A stretch of DNA of 64,000 nt from AC-56 sp963702195 (GTDB lineage Bacteria > Actinomycetota > Thermoleophilia > Solirubrobacterales > 70-9), in contig OY969725.1 in the NCBI GenBank assembly GCA_963702195.1, positions 2,294,001 through 2,358,000 of the forward strand, given 5' to 3'. Positions 17,080 to 25,965 of this stretch are shown piece after piece. The position numbers were made by a program, and so were the translations under genes. Each line of letters opens with the position of its first letter. Positions within the stretch are counted from its first letter, which is position 1. A model generated the notes under the pieces. That model was given only the letters and a program-made list of their open reading frames with translations, searched no databases and had not been told where the DNA came from.

Positions 17080-18356
17080 TCCGCGTCCGCCGCGTCGTCC
17101 GCCTCGGCGATCAGTGAGTCGATGCGCTGGAGCCTCGCCTCCACCGCCTCGACCATCGCATCCAGGTTCGTGCGTGCCTTGTCCGAGCTCGTCTTGATCC
17201 CGGTCAGGGTCGATCGGACCGCCTGAGCCTGCTTGAGCATCGAGATCGCCTCCGCCGCCGCGTCCCGGACCGCCGGGGCGTCCACCTGCAGATCGGTGTC
17301 TCGGGCGAGCCTTACGCGTGCAGCGGCGAGCCGGTACGCGGTCTCGAGCGCGAGGCCATCCGGGTCCTCTCGATCGACGGCGACGATGAGCTTGTTCCCC
17401 TCGTATTCGTGGAGCTGCTCGCGACCGGCCGGGACGCGGTCCTCGCCGGCCACGACCAGCACCGCGTAGCCGGCGGCGCGGGCCGCCATGCCCTCGTTGA
17501 GCTCCGCCCAGGCCTGGTTCTTGGAGAGCTTCTTGTCCTTTGCCTCGAAGACGATCCGCCCCGCGGAGGGACCCTCGGCCGCGTCGAGCTCCACCAGCGT
17601 GTCGCCCTTGCGCCCGCCGCCCTCGGCCTGCTCGCCGCCGGTGTGGGTGGCGCAGTCGCCGCGCTTGCCGGCGATCCGCTCTATCGACTCGTGCACGCGC
17701 TCCTCGAAGGTGAAGCCCTTCGCAGTCCCGCGCGCCTGTTCAGCCTCCAACTCCTCCCTGCCCCCGAAGCGCTCCCGAAGCGCAACAAGCTCGCGATTCA
17801 GCTCGTCGATCTGCTTGCGATCGGCTTCGCGGGCCCGCTCGCGCCGCGCGTCGAGCTCCTTCATCCCGCGAACGATTGCCGCCTTGAAGTCCGTGAGGGG
17901 ATTGGCGCCCTCGTCCGCCGAGAACAGGCGAGCCATCGCGAGCCGCTGCTCCTCGTTGGCCTTGCGGACCAGCTCGGCGATCTGACGCTGCACGGAGTCG
18001 CTCCGATCAGCGCCGAAGGCCGCTGCGATGCGCTCGGCGAGCTCCTCGTTGCCCGCCTCGATCGTTCCCGCGAGCTCCTGGTTCAGCTTGCCGACACCCT
18101 GCTCGAGCTCGTGCCGCACGTAGTCGACGTTCGCCGCCGTCTCCTCGCTGTCGAGGACGCGCGCGCCGATCTCGATCGCCTTGGTCACGGTCTCCGTGCG
18201 CGCCTGTCCCGCCTCGGCGCGCTCGCGGACCACGCGCGCGGCGCGCTCGTCGGCGACGGTGAGGCGCTCGATCACCAGGCGGTCGTCGAGCGCCCGCACG
18301 ACGCCGTCGTCGCCGGCCACGTCGAGGGGGAGCTGTGGCTTCTCAGAGGCTTCCAT
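17076..18356 (-). CDS. coiled-coil protein with a predicted PD-(D/E)xK nuclease core (RmuC-like layout)
   Basis: A 426-residue soluble protein with three parts. Residues 30-210 are heptad-rich and charged, so probably a long coiled coil. Residues 214-330 carry FTFEERVHESIERIAG (Glu219), then GRKGDTLVEL (Asp252), then RIVFEAKDKKLS (Glu271-Ala-Lys273), matching the PD-(D/E)xK arrangement. Residues 365-426 are helical again. The order coiled coil then nuclease core resembles RmuC, though I cannot show orthology. It is divergent from ccr. DNA maintenance is plausible but unproven. Confidence 0.7.
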   Translation of the reverse strand: MEASEKPQLPLDVAGDDGVVRALDDRLVIERLTVADERAARVVRERAEAGQARTETVTKAIEIGARVLDSEETAANVDYVRHELEQGVGKLNQELAGTIEAGNEELAERIAAAFGADRSDSVQRQIAELVRKANEEQRLAMARLFSADEGANPLTDFKAAIVRGMKELDARRERAREADRKQIDELNRELVALRERFGGREELEAEQARGTAKGFTFEERVHESIERIAGKRGDCATHTGGEQAEGGGRKGDTLVELDAAEGPSAGRIVFEAKDKKLSKNQAWAELNEGMAARAAGYAVLVVAGEDRVPAGREQLHEYEGNKLIVAVDREDPDGLALETAYRLAAARVRLARDTDLQVDAPAVRDAAAEAISMLKQAQAVRSTLTGIKTSSDKARTNLDAMVEAVEARLQRIDSLIAEADDAADAD

Positions 18357-18474
18357 CGGACCTTCGAAGGTAGTCGGCGGCTCCGACGGAAAGCTGACGT
18401 TGCGGCAGCCCAAGGGCTTCGCGTCGTTAGGATGCCCGCGGTTTCCGTCCCTGTCCGATCCCGAGAGGAGAAGC

Positions 18475-19731
18475 GTGGCTGTAGACGTATCCGAGGTCTC
18501 CAAGCTCGACGTCGAGCCCGGTGAGGTGCCCCAGACGATGGCTGCGTGGGTGATCCGCGCCGAGCGCGAGGGGGAGCCGAAGGACGCATTCCAGCTTGAG
18601 GAGATCGAGCTTCCCGAGCCGGGCGCGTTCGAGGTGATCGTGCGCGTGATGGCGGCGGGCGTGAACTTCAACAACGTCTGGGCTGCCCTCGGCAAGCCCG
18701 TCTCGGTCTTCAACTACGGCGACCACCCCGAGTGGGGACACCACATCGGCGGCTCCGATGCCTCGGGCGTCGTCTGGTCGGTCGGCCCCGGTGTGACGAA
18801 GTGGAAGCCCGGCGACGAGGTGGTCATGCACTGCAACCAGGCCTCCTACGAGGACGTCGAGGTCCACGGCCTCGACCCGCTCGCCGCTCCGAGCCAGCAG
18901 ATCTGGGGATACGAGACCACCTGGGGCTCATTCGCCCAGTTCACCAAGGTTCAGGCGCAGCAGCTCCTGCCCAAGCCGGCCAACCTCTCGTGGGTCGAGT
19001 CGTCGGCCTACGGGCTCACGTACTTCACCGCCTATCGGATGCTGATCGACCGGTGCAAGATCCAGGCCGGGCACAACGTCCTGATCTGGGGGGCCGCCGG
19101 CGGGCTCGGCGTCTTCGCGACGCAGCTGTGCAAGGCGGCCGGCGCCAACGCGGTCGGCGTCGTCTCCTCCGCGGAAAAGGGCGAGCTGGTGAAGCAGCTC
19201 GGCGCCGTCGACTACATCGACCGCAACGAGTTCGCCGGCATGATGCGAAAGGGCGGCGAGTCGCCGGAGGAGGAGAAGGAGCGATTCAAGGTCTCCCGCG
19301 GCTTCGCGAAGCGCGTCAAGGAGATCCTGGGCGACGCTCCCGACATCGTCTTCGAGCACGTCGGCCAAGCGACGTTCCCGACCTCGGTGCTCGTGGTGAA
19401 GCCATTCGGCAAGGTCGTGATCTGCGGCGCGACCTCGGGATACACGCTGGATTTCGACGTCCGCTACCTCTGGATGCGTCAGAAGGAGATCCTCGGCTCG
19501 CATTTTGCGAACGCGTACGAGTGCATGCGCGCCAACCAGCTGATGGCCGAGAGCAAGATCCGCCCGGTCCTCTGGCAGGCGATGGGCTTCGAGGGCGTTC
19601 CCGAGGCGCACCAGCTCCTGCACGAGAACAAGCATTTGGGCAAGATCTCGATCATGGTTGGCGCCACCGACCGCGACGAGGGCAAGCACGCCGAAGGCCC
19701 CGGGGCGATCTGGGCGGAGGTCGGCACCTGA
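18475..19731 (+). CDS. ccr: crotonyl-CoA carboxylase/reductase
   Basis: A 418-residue MDR-family reductive carboxylase. It converts crotonyl-CoA, CO2 and NADPH to (2S)-ethylmalonyl-CoA, the entry step of the ethylmalonyl-CoA pathway. Seen: GVNFNNVWAALGKPV (63-77), EWGHHIGGSDASGVVWSVG, IWGYETTWGSFAQF, the nucleotide-binding WGAAGGLGVFATQL, and FEHVGQATFPTSV. These long insertions separate Ccr from ordinary MDR reductases. The GTG at 18475 has GAGAGGAG just upstream, and TAGGAT at 18428-18433 is a likely -10. Ethylmalonyl-CoA mutase follows 2.3 kb on. Confidence 0.94.
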   Translation: MAVDVSEVSKLDVEPGEVPQTMAAWVIRAEREGEPKDAFQLEEIELPEPGAFEVIVRVMAAGVNFNNVWAALGKPVSVFNYGDHPEWGHHIGGSDASGVVWSVGPGVTKWKPGDEVVMHCNQASYEDVEVHGLDPLAAPSQQIWGYETTWGSFAQFTKVQAQQLLPKPANLSWVESSAYGLTYFTAYRMLIDRCKIQAGHNVLIWGAAGGLGVFATQLCKAAGANAVGVVSSAEKGELVKQLGAVDYIDRNEFAGMMRKGGESPEEEKERFKVSRGFAKRVKEILGDAPDIVFEHVGQATFPTSVLVVKPFGKVVICGATSGYTLDFDVRYLWMRQKEILGSHFANAYECMRANQLMAESKIRPVLWQAMGFEGVPEAHQLLHENKHLGKISIMVGATDRDEGKHAEGPGAIWAEVGT

Positions 19732-19754
19732 CGGCGCCCGGCCCGCGACTGGCA

Positions 19755-20066
19755 ATGCCCGACGTCAACTACATCGACTGGCACGTCCACCCGTTCCGCG
19801 CGGATCGCTGGCTGGAGATCTGGCGGCCGGCGCTCGATCGGGCGGTGGCATTCGGGGCCCGGTCGTGCTACCTCAGCCGCAACATCGACGACCCCCTTCA
19901 CTTCCGCCAGGTCTCGGTGTGGGACGACCACGCCGACTTCGAGCGCTACTGGTACTCGGACGAGATCTCGGCACTGCGGGAGGAGGCGCTGAACTACTTC
20001 AACAAGCCGTTGCTGCCGAGCTGGCACACGACGACGTTCGACGCGTCGCCCGTCCCCGCCGAGTAG
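19755..20066 (+). CDS. small conserved hypothetical protein (ferredoxin-like alpha/beta barrel type)
   Basis: A 103-residue protein, aromatic- and Trp-rich, starting MPDVNYIDWHVHPFRADRWLEIWRPA, with SVWDDHADFERYWYSDEI in the middle. The shape resembles the ABM/Dabb group of dimeric alpha/beta barrels, in which a DHADFERYW-type helix is common. No function can be assigned. It starts 23 bases after ccr on the same strand, so it is probably cotranscribed, which might link it to acyl-CoA carboxylation. Confidence 0.68.
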   Translation: MPDVNYIDWHVHPFRADRWLEIWRPALDRAVAFGARSCYLSRNIDDPLHFRQVSVWDDHADFERYWYSDEISALREEALNYFNKPLLPSWHTTTFDASPVPAE

Positions 20067-20103
20067 CGCGCGCTCAGCACCTATCGCCTATCGGGAGAGG
20101 TCC

Positions 20104-20394
20104 TCAGTGCTGCTCGAGCGGCGCCATGGTCAGTCCCGCATCCTTGAGCAGCTCCCAGTAGAGCTCGGCGGTCTCCTTCATCCCCGTCCAGACGATCGCC
20201 TGACCTGAGTTGTGGATCCGGTCCGCGAGCCGGTATCCGTCGTCGATCGACAGGCCCGGGATCACGTTGGACAGCGACTTGGCGACGTGGTCGAACGTGT
20301 TGTGGTCGTCGTTCAGCACGATCACCAACCAGTTGCCGCCCACGCCTGATCCGGGGCCGCCCGTGCGGGGACGCTCGAGCGTCTCCGTCGCCAT
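20104..20394 (-). CDS. clpS: ATP-dependent Clp protease adaptor ClpS
   Basis: A 96-residue ClpS, the adaptor that hands N-degron proteins to ClpA/ClpC-ClpP. Seen: the start of the core strand WLVIVLNDDHNTFDHVAKSL (22-41), with the NDDHNTF loop that forms the N-degron pocket, then a Clp-binding helix region (DGYRLADRIHNSGQAIVW). A flexible N-terminal tail of about 20 residues precedes the core, as expected. No clp protease gene is in the window. Confidence 0.94.
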   Translation of the reverse strand: MATETLERPRTGGPGSGVGGNWLVIVLNDDHNTFDHVAKSLSNVIPGLSIDDGYRLADRIHNSGQAIVWTGMKETAELYWELLKDAGLTMAPLEQH

Positions 20395-20405
20395 GACCGG
20401 GCCCT

Positions 20406-21098
20406 CTACGGGTTGGGGACCTGCAGCTTGAGGTCGTCGAGGGTCATCGACACCGACTTTGAGCGGTGCTTCTTGTAGCCGAGCATGACCTCGAGCTTGC
20501 GCCCGTCGACCTGTCCCGCGTTGCGGTCCACGGTCTTCGCGAGGCGCTTGCCGTTGACCTTGGCGATGATCTTCGACCCGACAGCCTTCAGCCCGAGGTG
20601 GTTCGGCTTCCCCTTGCCCTTGATGGCCTTGTTGTCGCCCTTGGCGAGGAACGTCGGCTTGTCACTGCCGGCACGGCGGGCCAGCTTGAACTTGCGCTCG
20701 GATGGGAACACCCACAGCTCGTAGCCGACGTCCTTCGCGGACCGCACCGCGATCCCGACGTAGACGTGGTCCCGAACCTTCTTCGGCGTGCTCTTGGCGA
20801 GCTTCTCGGTCGCCGTGAAGGAGTGGTCCGGCGCATCGGAGTCACCCTGGACGGGCGGCCGGTATCCGCAGACGGTCTTTCCCTTCTTGGCCTTGACGAC
20901 GACCTTCTTGGCCTTCTGCCGCCAGCCCTTGTCGCAGTGCTTGCCCTCGGCGTGCCGGAGCTCCTTGACCCCACCCTTGTTCGAGAAGTTGTTCGTGTAG
21001 ACCGTCACGCCCGCGATCGCGGTCGCGGTCGCAAGCGCCGCGGCCACCGCCACGAGCGCCAGGGCCGGGATTCGGGCTTTGCGCGTTCGGGTTCCCAT
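20406..21098 (-). CDS. secreted Lys-rich beta-sandwich hypothetical protein
   Basis: A 230-residue exported protein: basic N-terminus (MGTRTRKARIP), a hydrophobic stretch (ALALVAVAAALATATAIAG) and a probable signal cleavage near residue 30. The mature part is very Lys-rich, with beta-strand patterns such as DHVYVGIAVRSAKDVGYELWV and KPNHLGLKAVGSKIIAKVNG, like concanavalin/LamG-type sandwiches. I recognise no catalytic motif. The charge suggests binding to an anionic cell surface or nucleic acid. It lies 11 bases upstream of clpS on the same strand; no functional link is apparent. Confidence 0.68.
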   Translation of the reverse strand: MGTRTRKARIPALALVAVAAALATATAIAGVTVYTNNFSNKGGVKELRHAEGKHCDKGWRQKAKKVVVKAKKGKTVCGYRPPVQGDSDAPDHSFTATEKLAKSTPKKVRDHVYVGIAVRSAKDVGYELWVFPSERKFKLARRAGSDKPTFLAKGDNKAIKGKGKPNHLGLKAVGSKIIAKVNGKRLAKTVDRNAGQVDGRKLEVMLGYKKHRSKSVSMTLDDLKLQVPNP

Positions 21099-21165
21099 CC
21101 GGGGTCCGTGCAGGGTAGCCAGTCGCGCGGAGGCGAGTGGGTCCTGGCGCCCAGGCGCGGCCCCC

Positions 21166-22002
21166 TCAGGCGCTCCCCTCGGCGCGCTTTCGCCAGTAGC
21201 GCTCGAGCCCCAGCCACAGCTGCTCCGGTGGCGCCGCCAGCCGGTGCCTCAGCGCAACGTCCTCGTCGGCCACCGCGTCGATCTCGGCGGCCAGCTGCCG
21301 CAGGAACTCCCCACAGTCGCCCTCGCGCGCGAGCTCGGCCATCCACCTCAGGCGCCGCCGAGCCCGCTCGAGCTGTGCGGATGGGTTGGCGACGGCCCCG
21401 AAATGAGTGAGGCAGAGCCGGCCAGGGTCCCACTCCGCGACCGCCTCCAGCGAGCGCTCCCACGCCTCGACGTCGATGTCGGGCGGGGGTGTCGGCGCCA
21501 TCGTGAACTCGAGCGGCGGAATCCGCACTCCGGCGACGTCGCCCACGTACGCATCGCCGCTCGCCTCGTGGAGATAGACGACGTGGTGGCTCGCGTGTCC
21601 GGGGGCGTACGCGACCCGAAAGCCCTCGACCGATTCACCGCCCTCGAGCGCGACGATCCTCTCGGCCGGAACCGGCAGGACGTCGCCCCAGAGGCGCTCC
21701 ATGTCGTCCCCGTAGAGTCGGGCGGCGCTCTTCAGCAACTTTGCGGGGTCCGCGAGATGCGGCGCCCCGGCTTCGTGTACGTAGACGCGCAGGTTCGGGA
21801 ACCGCCGGACGAGCGACCCGCTCGCGCCCGCGTGGTCCAGGTGGATGTGCGTCAGCAGCAGAGCGCGCGGCTCGTCCTCGAGGCCCGCCAGCAGCGTGTC
21901 CATCGAGCTCGTCGGCCCCGGATCGATGATCAGCCCGTCGAGCTCGTAGGTTCCGATGACCCGGTCGCGGCCGAGATGCATGACGTCGATCAGCCGGCTC
22001 AT
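21166..22002 (-). CDS. MBL-fold metallo-hydrolase
   Basis: A 278-residue metallo-beta-lactamase-fold hydrolase. Seen: the dinuclear metal motif THIHLDHAG (H-x-H-x-D-H, about 76-84), a preceding LIDPGPTSS strand with a metal-ligating Asp, and YAPGHASHHVVYLHE with the next His. The roughly 85 residues after the core are helical. Substrate unknown; glyoxalase II-like thioester hydrolysis is possible. It is divergent from the ethylmalonyl-CoA mutase gene with 26 bases between starts. Confidence 0.85.
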   Translation of the reverse strand: MSRLIDVMHLGRDRVIGTYELDGLIIDPGPTSSMDTLLAGLEDEPRALLLTHIHLDHAGASGSLVRRFPNLRVYVHEAGAPHLADPAKLLKSAARLYGDDMERLWGDVLPVPAERIVALEGGESVEGFRVAYAPGHASHHVVYLHEASGDAYVGDVAGVRIPPLEFTMAPTPPPDIDVEAWERSLEAVAEWDPGRLCLTHFGAVANPSAQLERARRRLRWMAELAREGDCGEFLRQLAAEIDAVADEDVALRHRLAAPPEQLWLGLERYWRKRAEGSA

Positions 22003-22016
22003 CGAGCCGCTGAACT

Positions 22017-22022
22017 TACAAT
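22017..22022 (+). promoter_or_regulatory. -10-like element TACAAT upstream of the mutase gene
   Basis: TACAAT ends 6 bases before the ATG at 22029, with no Shine-Dalgarno possible in the gap. The mRNA is probably leaderless. Confidence 0.5.
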
Positions 22023-22028
22023 GCCGGC

Positions 22029-24029
22029 ATGGCCGAACACCGTCTGCCGGAGCGCGACCGGCCGTGGGTGATGCGCACCTACGCCGGGCACTCGGATGCG
22101 AGGCGCTCCAACGAGCTCTACCGCCGCAACCTCGCCAAGGGCCAGACCGGCCTCTCGGTTGCCTTCGACCTCCCCACGCAGACGGGGTATGACCCGGATC
22201 ACGTCCTGGCGCGCGGCGAGGTCGGCAAGGTCGGCGTCTCGATCGCCCACAAGGGAGACATGCACGCGCTCTTCGACGGGATCCCGCTCGACGAGATGAA
22301 CACGTCGATGACGATCAACGCCACCGCGGCCTGGCTGCTCGCCCTCTACGTCACGGTCGCCGAGGAGAACGGCGTCGATCGCTCCAAGCTCAAGGGCACC
22401 ACCCAGAACGACATCATCAAGGAGTACCTCTCGCGGGGCACGTACGCCTTCCCGCCCGAGCCGTCGATGCGGCTGATCGCCGACACCGTGGCGTTCACCG
22501 TGAACGAGGTGCCCAACTGGAACCCGATCAACGTCTGCAGCTACCACCTGCAGGAGGCGGGGGCGACGCCGGTCCAGGAGATCGCTTACGCGCTCTCGAC
22601 CGCCATCGCCGTCCTCGACGAGACGAAGGCACGCGGCCAGGTGGCCTCCGACGACTTCCCCAGGGTCTTCGGTCGCATCTCCTTCTTCGTGAACGCCGGC
22701 GTCCGGTTCATCGAGGAGCACGCGAAGCTCCGCGCGATGAGCATGCTCTGGGAGCAGATCGGGCGCGACCGTTACGGGGTCACCGAGCCCAAGTTCCTGC
22801 GCATGCGCTATGGCGTCCAGGTGAACTCGCTCGGCCTCACGGAGTCCCAGCCGGAGAACAACGTCCCCCGGATCGTGCTGGAGGCACTGGCCGTCACGCT
22901 CGGACGTGACGCCCGCGCTCGTGCCATCCAGCTTCCCGCCTGGAACGAGGCCCTCGGCCTTCCCCGCCCCTGGGACCAGCAGTGGAGCCTGCGGATCCAG
23001 CAGATCCTTGCGAACGAGACCGACCTGCTCGACTACCCCGACATCTTCGAGGGCTCGCATGTGGTGGAGGCGCTCACCGAGGAGCTCGCCGAGGGCGCGC
23101 GCGAGGAGATGCGCGCCGTGGAGGAGCATGGCGGCGCGGTCGAGGCGGTCCCGTACATGAAGGCCCGACTGGTCGAGTCCCACCGCGAGCGAGTCGCCCG
23201 CATCGAGGAGGGCGAGATCACGGTCGTCGGCCAGAACAGCTTCACCGAGACCGAGGAGTCGCCGCTGACGGCCGGCGCCGACGGCGGCATCCTCACCCCC
23301 GACCCCGAGGTCGAGCGGGAATGCCAGGAGGCGCTCGAGCGCTGGAAGGCCGAGCGCGACAACGAGGCCGTCGATAGCGCGCTGGAGAAGCTCGCCGCGG
23401 TCGCCGCGGACGAGTCGGCGAACATCATGCCCGCCACGATCGATGCCGCGAGGGCGGGCGCCACCACCGGCGAGTGGACCGGCCTGCTCCGCGACGTATT
23501 CGGCGACTACCGGGCGCCCACCGGCGTCGGCGCCGCCGCGGAGTCGGCGGACGGCGAGCTGCTGGCCGCTGCGCGCGAGCGGATCTCGGACCTCACCCAG
23601 ACCCTCGGGCACCGACCGCGCATCCTCGTCGGCAAGCCGGGCCTCGACGGCCACTCGAACGGCGCGGAGCAGATCGCCGTCCGCGCCCGCGACGTCGGGA
23701 TGGAGGTCATCTACCAGGGGATCCGCCTGACGCCGGAGCAGATCGCCGCCTCCGCCCGTGACGAGGACGTCGACGTGATCGGGCTCTCGATCCTCTCCGG
23801 CTCGCACCGCCAGCTCGTGCCCGAGACCGTGCGCCTGCTGCGCGAGGAGGGCGTCGACGCGCCGGTCGTGGTCGGCGGGATCATTCCCCCCGCCGATGCC
23901 AAGTCGCTGCGCGACGCCGGCGTCGCGCGGGTGTACACCCCCAAGGACTTCGACCTCAACAAGATCATGGGCGAGATCGCCGACCTCCTGGCCGAGCGCG
24001 CCGCGACGGCCCCCGCGCCGGCGGCGTAG
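22029..24029 (+). CDS. meaA: ethylmalonyl-CoA mutase (MeaA type), B12-dependent
   Basis: A 666-residue single-chain mutase that converts (2R)-ethylmalonyl-CoA to methylsuccinyl-CoA. The N-terminal catalytic barrel begins DRPWVMRTYAGHSDARRSN and has the substrate loop GLSVAFDLPTQTGYDPDH. The C-terminal B12-binding domain has the base-off motif Asp540-x-His542-x-x-Gly545 (LDGHSNG), then GLSILSGSH. The one-chain layout and the N-terminal wording match MeaA rather than two-subunit methylmalonyl-CoA mutase. Together with ccr this supports a working ethylmalonyl-CoA pathway. Confidence 0.92.
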   Translation: MAEHRLPERDRPWVMRTYAGHSDARRSNELYRRNLAKGQTGLSVAFDLPTQTGYDPDHVLARGEVGKVGVSIAHKGDMHALFDGIPLDEMNTSMTINATAAWLLALYVTVAEENGVDRSKLKGTTQNDIIKEYLSRGTYAFPPEPSMRLIADTVAFTVNEVPNWNPINVCSYHLQEAGATPVQEIAYALSTAIAVLDETKARGQVASDDFPRVFGRISFFVNAGVRFIEEHAKLRAMSMLWEQIGRDRYGVTEPKFLRMRYGVQVNSLGLTESQPENNVPRIVLEALAVTLGRDARARAIQLPAWNEALGLPRPWDQQWSLRIQQILANETDLLDYPDIFEGSHVVEALTEELAEGAREEMRAVEEHGGAVEAVPYMKARLVESHRERVARIEEGEITVVGQNSFTETEESPLTAGADGGILTPDPEVERECQEALERWKAERDNEAVDSALEKLAAVAADESANIMPATIDAARAGATTGEWTGLLRDVFGDYRAPTGVGAAAESADGELLAAARERISDLTQTLGHRPRILVGKPGLDGHSNGAEQIAVRARDVGMEVIYQGIRLTPEQIAASARDEDVDVIGLSILSGSHRQLVPETVRLLREEGVDAPVVVGGIIPPADAKSLRDAGVARVYTPKDFDLNKIMGEIADLLAERAATAPAPAA

Positions 24030-24040
24030 CCACCGCCTCC

Positions 24041-25372
24041 GTGGACGCAACGGCTCGCACTCGGTACGCGCGGAGCGGCGACGCCCACATCGCCTACCAG
24101 GTGTTCGGCGATGGCGATATCGACCTCGTCTTCGTCCCCGGCTTCGTCTCGAACATCGAGCACTACTGGCAGACGCCGGGCATCCCCGCGTTCCTGGAGC
24201 GACTGGGCTCGTTCGCCCGCGTAGTCATGTTCGACAAGCGTGGCACGGGCCTCTCGGACCCGGTCGCCGAGCCACCACCACTCGAGCAGCGAATGGACGA
24301 CATGCAGGCCGTGATGGACGCCGTGGGGCTGGAGCGGGCGGCCCTGTTCGGGATCTCCGAGGGCGGTCCCGCCAGCCTGCTGTTCGCGGCGACATACCCC
24401 GACCGGACTTCCGCGCTCGCTCTGTACGGCTCCACCCCTCGCTTTCGGGCCGACGGGGACGCGCCCTGGGGCGCCTCAGACGACGACGTCGAGCTCCTCC
24501 TTGAAGTGGTCGCCGACCGCTGGGGCCAGGGGACGCTCCTCGGCCTGTACGCGGACAGCAGGCGGGACGACCCCGAGCTGCTCGAGGCGTGGGGGCGCTT
24601 TCAACGAGCCGGAGCGAGCCCGGGGATGGCGCGGGCCCTGTTCGCGGCAACCTTCGAGATCGACGTCCGCGACATCCTCCCCACGATCTCAGTCCCGACC
24701 CTGATCCTCCACCGCACCGGCGACGCCGCGGTGCCTGTGGAGGGGGCGCGCCTGATGGCCGAGCGGATCCCGGGCGCCCGGCTGGTGGAGTTCGAGGGAA
24801 GCGACCACCTCTTCTTCATCGGCAACTACGAGGGGATCCTCGACGAGATGGAGGAGTTCCTCACCGGAACCCGGCGCCCGAGGCAGCTCGACCGCGTCCT
24901 GGCGACGGTGATGTTCACCGACATCGTCGACTCGACCCGCCAGGCGGCTGAGGCCGGGGACCGAGGATGGAGGGAGCTCATGGAGCGTCACGACGAGCTC
25001 ACGCGGCGCCAGCTCGACCGGTTTCGCGGGCGAGAGATCAAGACCCTCGGTGACGGCTTCCTCGCGACGTTCGACGGGCCGGCCCGCGCGATCGAGTGCG
25101 CCGCCGCGATCCGTGACGGCGTCCGGCCGCTCGGCCTCGAGGTGCGGGCCGGCCTCCACACCGGCGAATGCGAGCTCGCCGGTGACGACGTGCGCGGGAT
25201 GGCCGTCAACATAGGCGCCCGCATCGGCGCCCTTGCCGAGGCGAACGAAGTGCTCGTCTCCGGCACCGTCAAGGACCTCGTCGTCGGTGCCGATCTCACG
25301 TTCGCCGACCGCGGCGAGCACGAGCTCAAGGGCGTGCCGGGGACGTGGCGCCTGTTCGCCGCCTCGCCGTGA
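24041..25372 (+). CDS. alpha/beta-hydrolase fused to a class III adenylate/guanylate cyclase domain
   Basis: A 443-residue two-domain protein. Residues 1-275 are an alpha/beta hydrolase with nucleophile Ser106 in GISEGG, an acid in HRTGDAAVP and His in GSDHLFF. Residues about 285-443 are a class III nucleotide cyclase: metal-binding Asp294 and Asp297 (MFTDIVDST), Lys334 and Asp338 in IKTLGDG, and Asn390/Arg394 in VNIGARI. All key catalytic residues appear present, with Lys-Asp favouring ATP. The hydrolase may act as a sensor for a small ester or lactone. The GTG start lies 11 bases after meaA. Confidence 0.88.
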   Translation: MDATARTRYARSGDAHIAYQVFGDGDIDLVFVPGFVSNIEHYWQTPGIPAFLERLGSFARVVMFDKRGTGLSDPVAEPPPLEQRMDDMQAVMDAVGLERAALFGISEGGPASLLFAATYPDRTSALALYGSTPRFRADGDAPWGASDDDVELLLEVVADRWGQGTLLGLYADSRRDDPELLEAWGRFQRAGASPGMARALFAATFEIDVRDILPTISVPTLILHRTGDAAVPVEGARLMAERIPGARLVEFEGSDHLFFIGNYEGILDEMEEFLTGTRRPRQLDRVLATVMFTDIVDSTRQAAEAGDRGWRELMERHDELTRRQLDRFRGREIKTLGDGFLATFDGPARAIECAAAIRDGVRPLGLEVRAGLHTGECELAGDDVRGMAVNIGARIGALAEANEVLVSGTVKDLVVGADLTFADRGEHELKGVPGTWRLFAASP

Positions 25373-25926
25373 CCGCTCCCATCGAGTTCCCGGTCGAGGG
25401 GATCGCCGACGAGTCCATCCGGATCCGGCTGCGCGCGGACTCCGATACGCCGTTGGTCATCGAGGCCTGCCAGGACCCGGATGTCCTCAGGTGGACCCGC
25501 GTCCCGGAGCCGTATGGCCAGCGGGACGCCCGGGAGTGGGTGTCCGCGTCGAACGCCCAGCGCGCGCGGGGCGAGGGCCTGCACCTGGTGATCGCCGACG
25601 TCGAGACCGACCGGTTCCTCGGCTCGATCGGCATCCACCGCATCAACCGGACGGAGGGACGGTGCGACCTCGGCTACTTTCTCGCTCCCTGGGCACGCGG
25701 GCGTGGAGTGATGACCGGGGCAGTGCGGATGCTGAGCGCGTGGATCTTCGAGACGCTCCCCGTCGAGCGGATCGAGATCACGATCGAGCCCGGCAACGCC
25801 CGCTCGCGCGCGGTGGCGGAACGAGCCGGCTACGAGCTCGAGGGCATTCTCCGCTCTCACACGGTGATCAAGGGAACGCGCCGGGACATGGCGATCTACT
25901 CGCTCCTGCGCGACGAGTTGCAATGA
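25369..25926 (+). CDS. RimJ/RimL-type GNAT acetyltransferase
   Basis: A 185-residue acetyltransferase of the RimJ/RimL group. Seen: IRIRLRADSDTPLVIEACQDP, LGSIGIHRINRTEGRCDLGYFLAPWARGRGVMTGAVRML containing the acetyl-CoA turn ARGRGVMT, and the late ITIEPGNARSRAVAERAGYELEG, typical of N-alpha-acetyltransferases. Its acceptor is unknown. The GTG start overlaps the stop of the hydrolase-cyclase gene as GTGA, suggesting coupled expression. Confidence 0.85.
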   Translation: MTAPIEFPVEGIADESIRIRLRADSDTPLVIEACQDPDVLRWTRVPEPYGQRDAREWVSASNAQRARGEGLHLVIADVETDRFLGSIGIHRINRTEGRCDLGYFLAPWARGRGVMTGAVRMLSAWIFETLPVERIEITIEPGNARSRAVAERAGYELEGILRSHTVIKGTRRDMAIYSLLRDELQ

Positions 25927-25965
25927 GCCGGCGTTCGAGTCGGCACTAGCTACGCTGGGGAGCCT

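Noticed and set aside
21999..24050. 683-codon open frame on the minus strand opposite the mutase gene
   Set aside because: A shadow of meaA caused by GC-rich codons; no domain seen, and repetitive Arg/Gly/Leu/Ala content.
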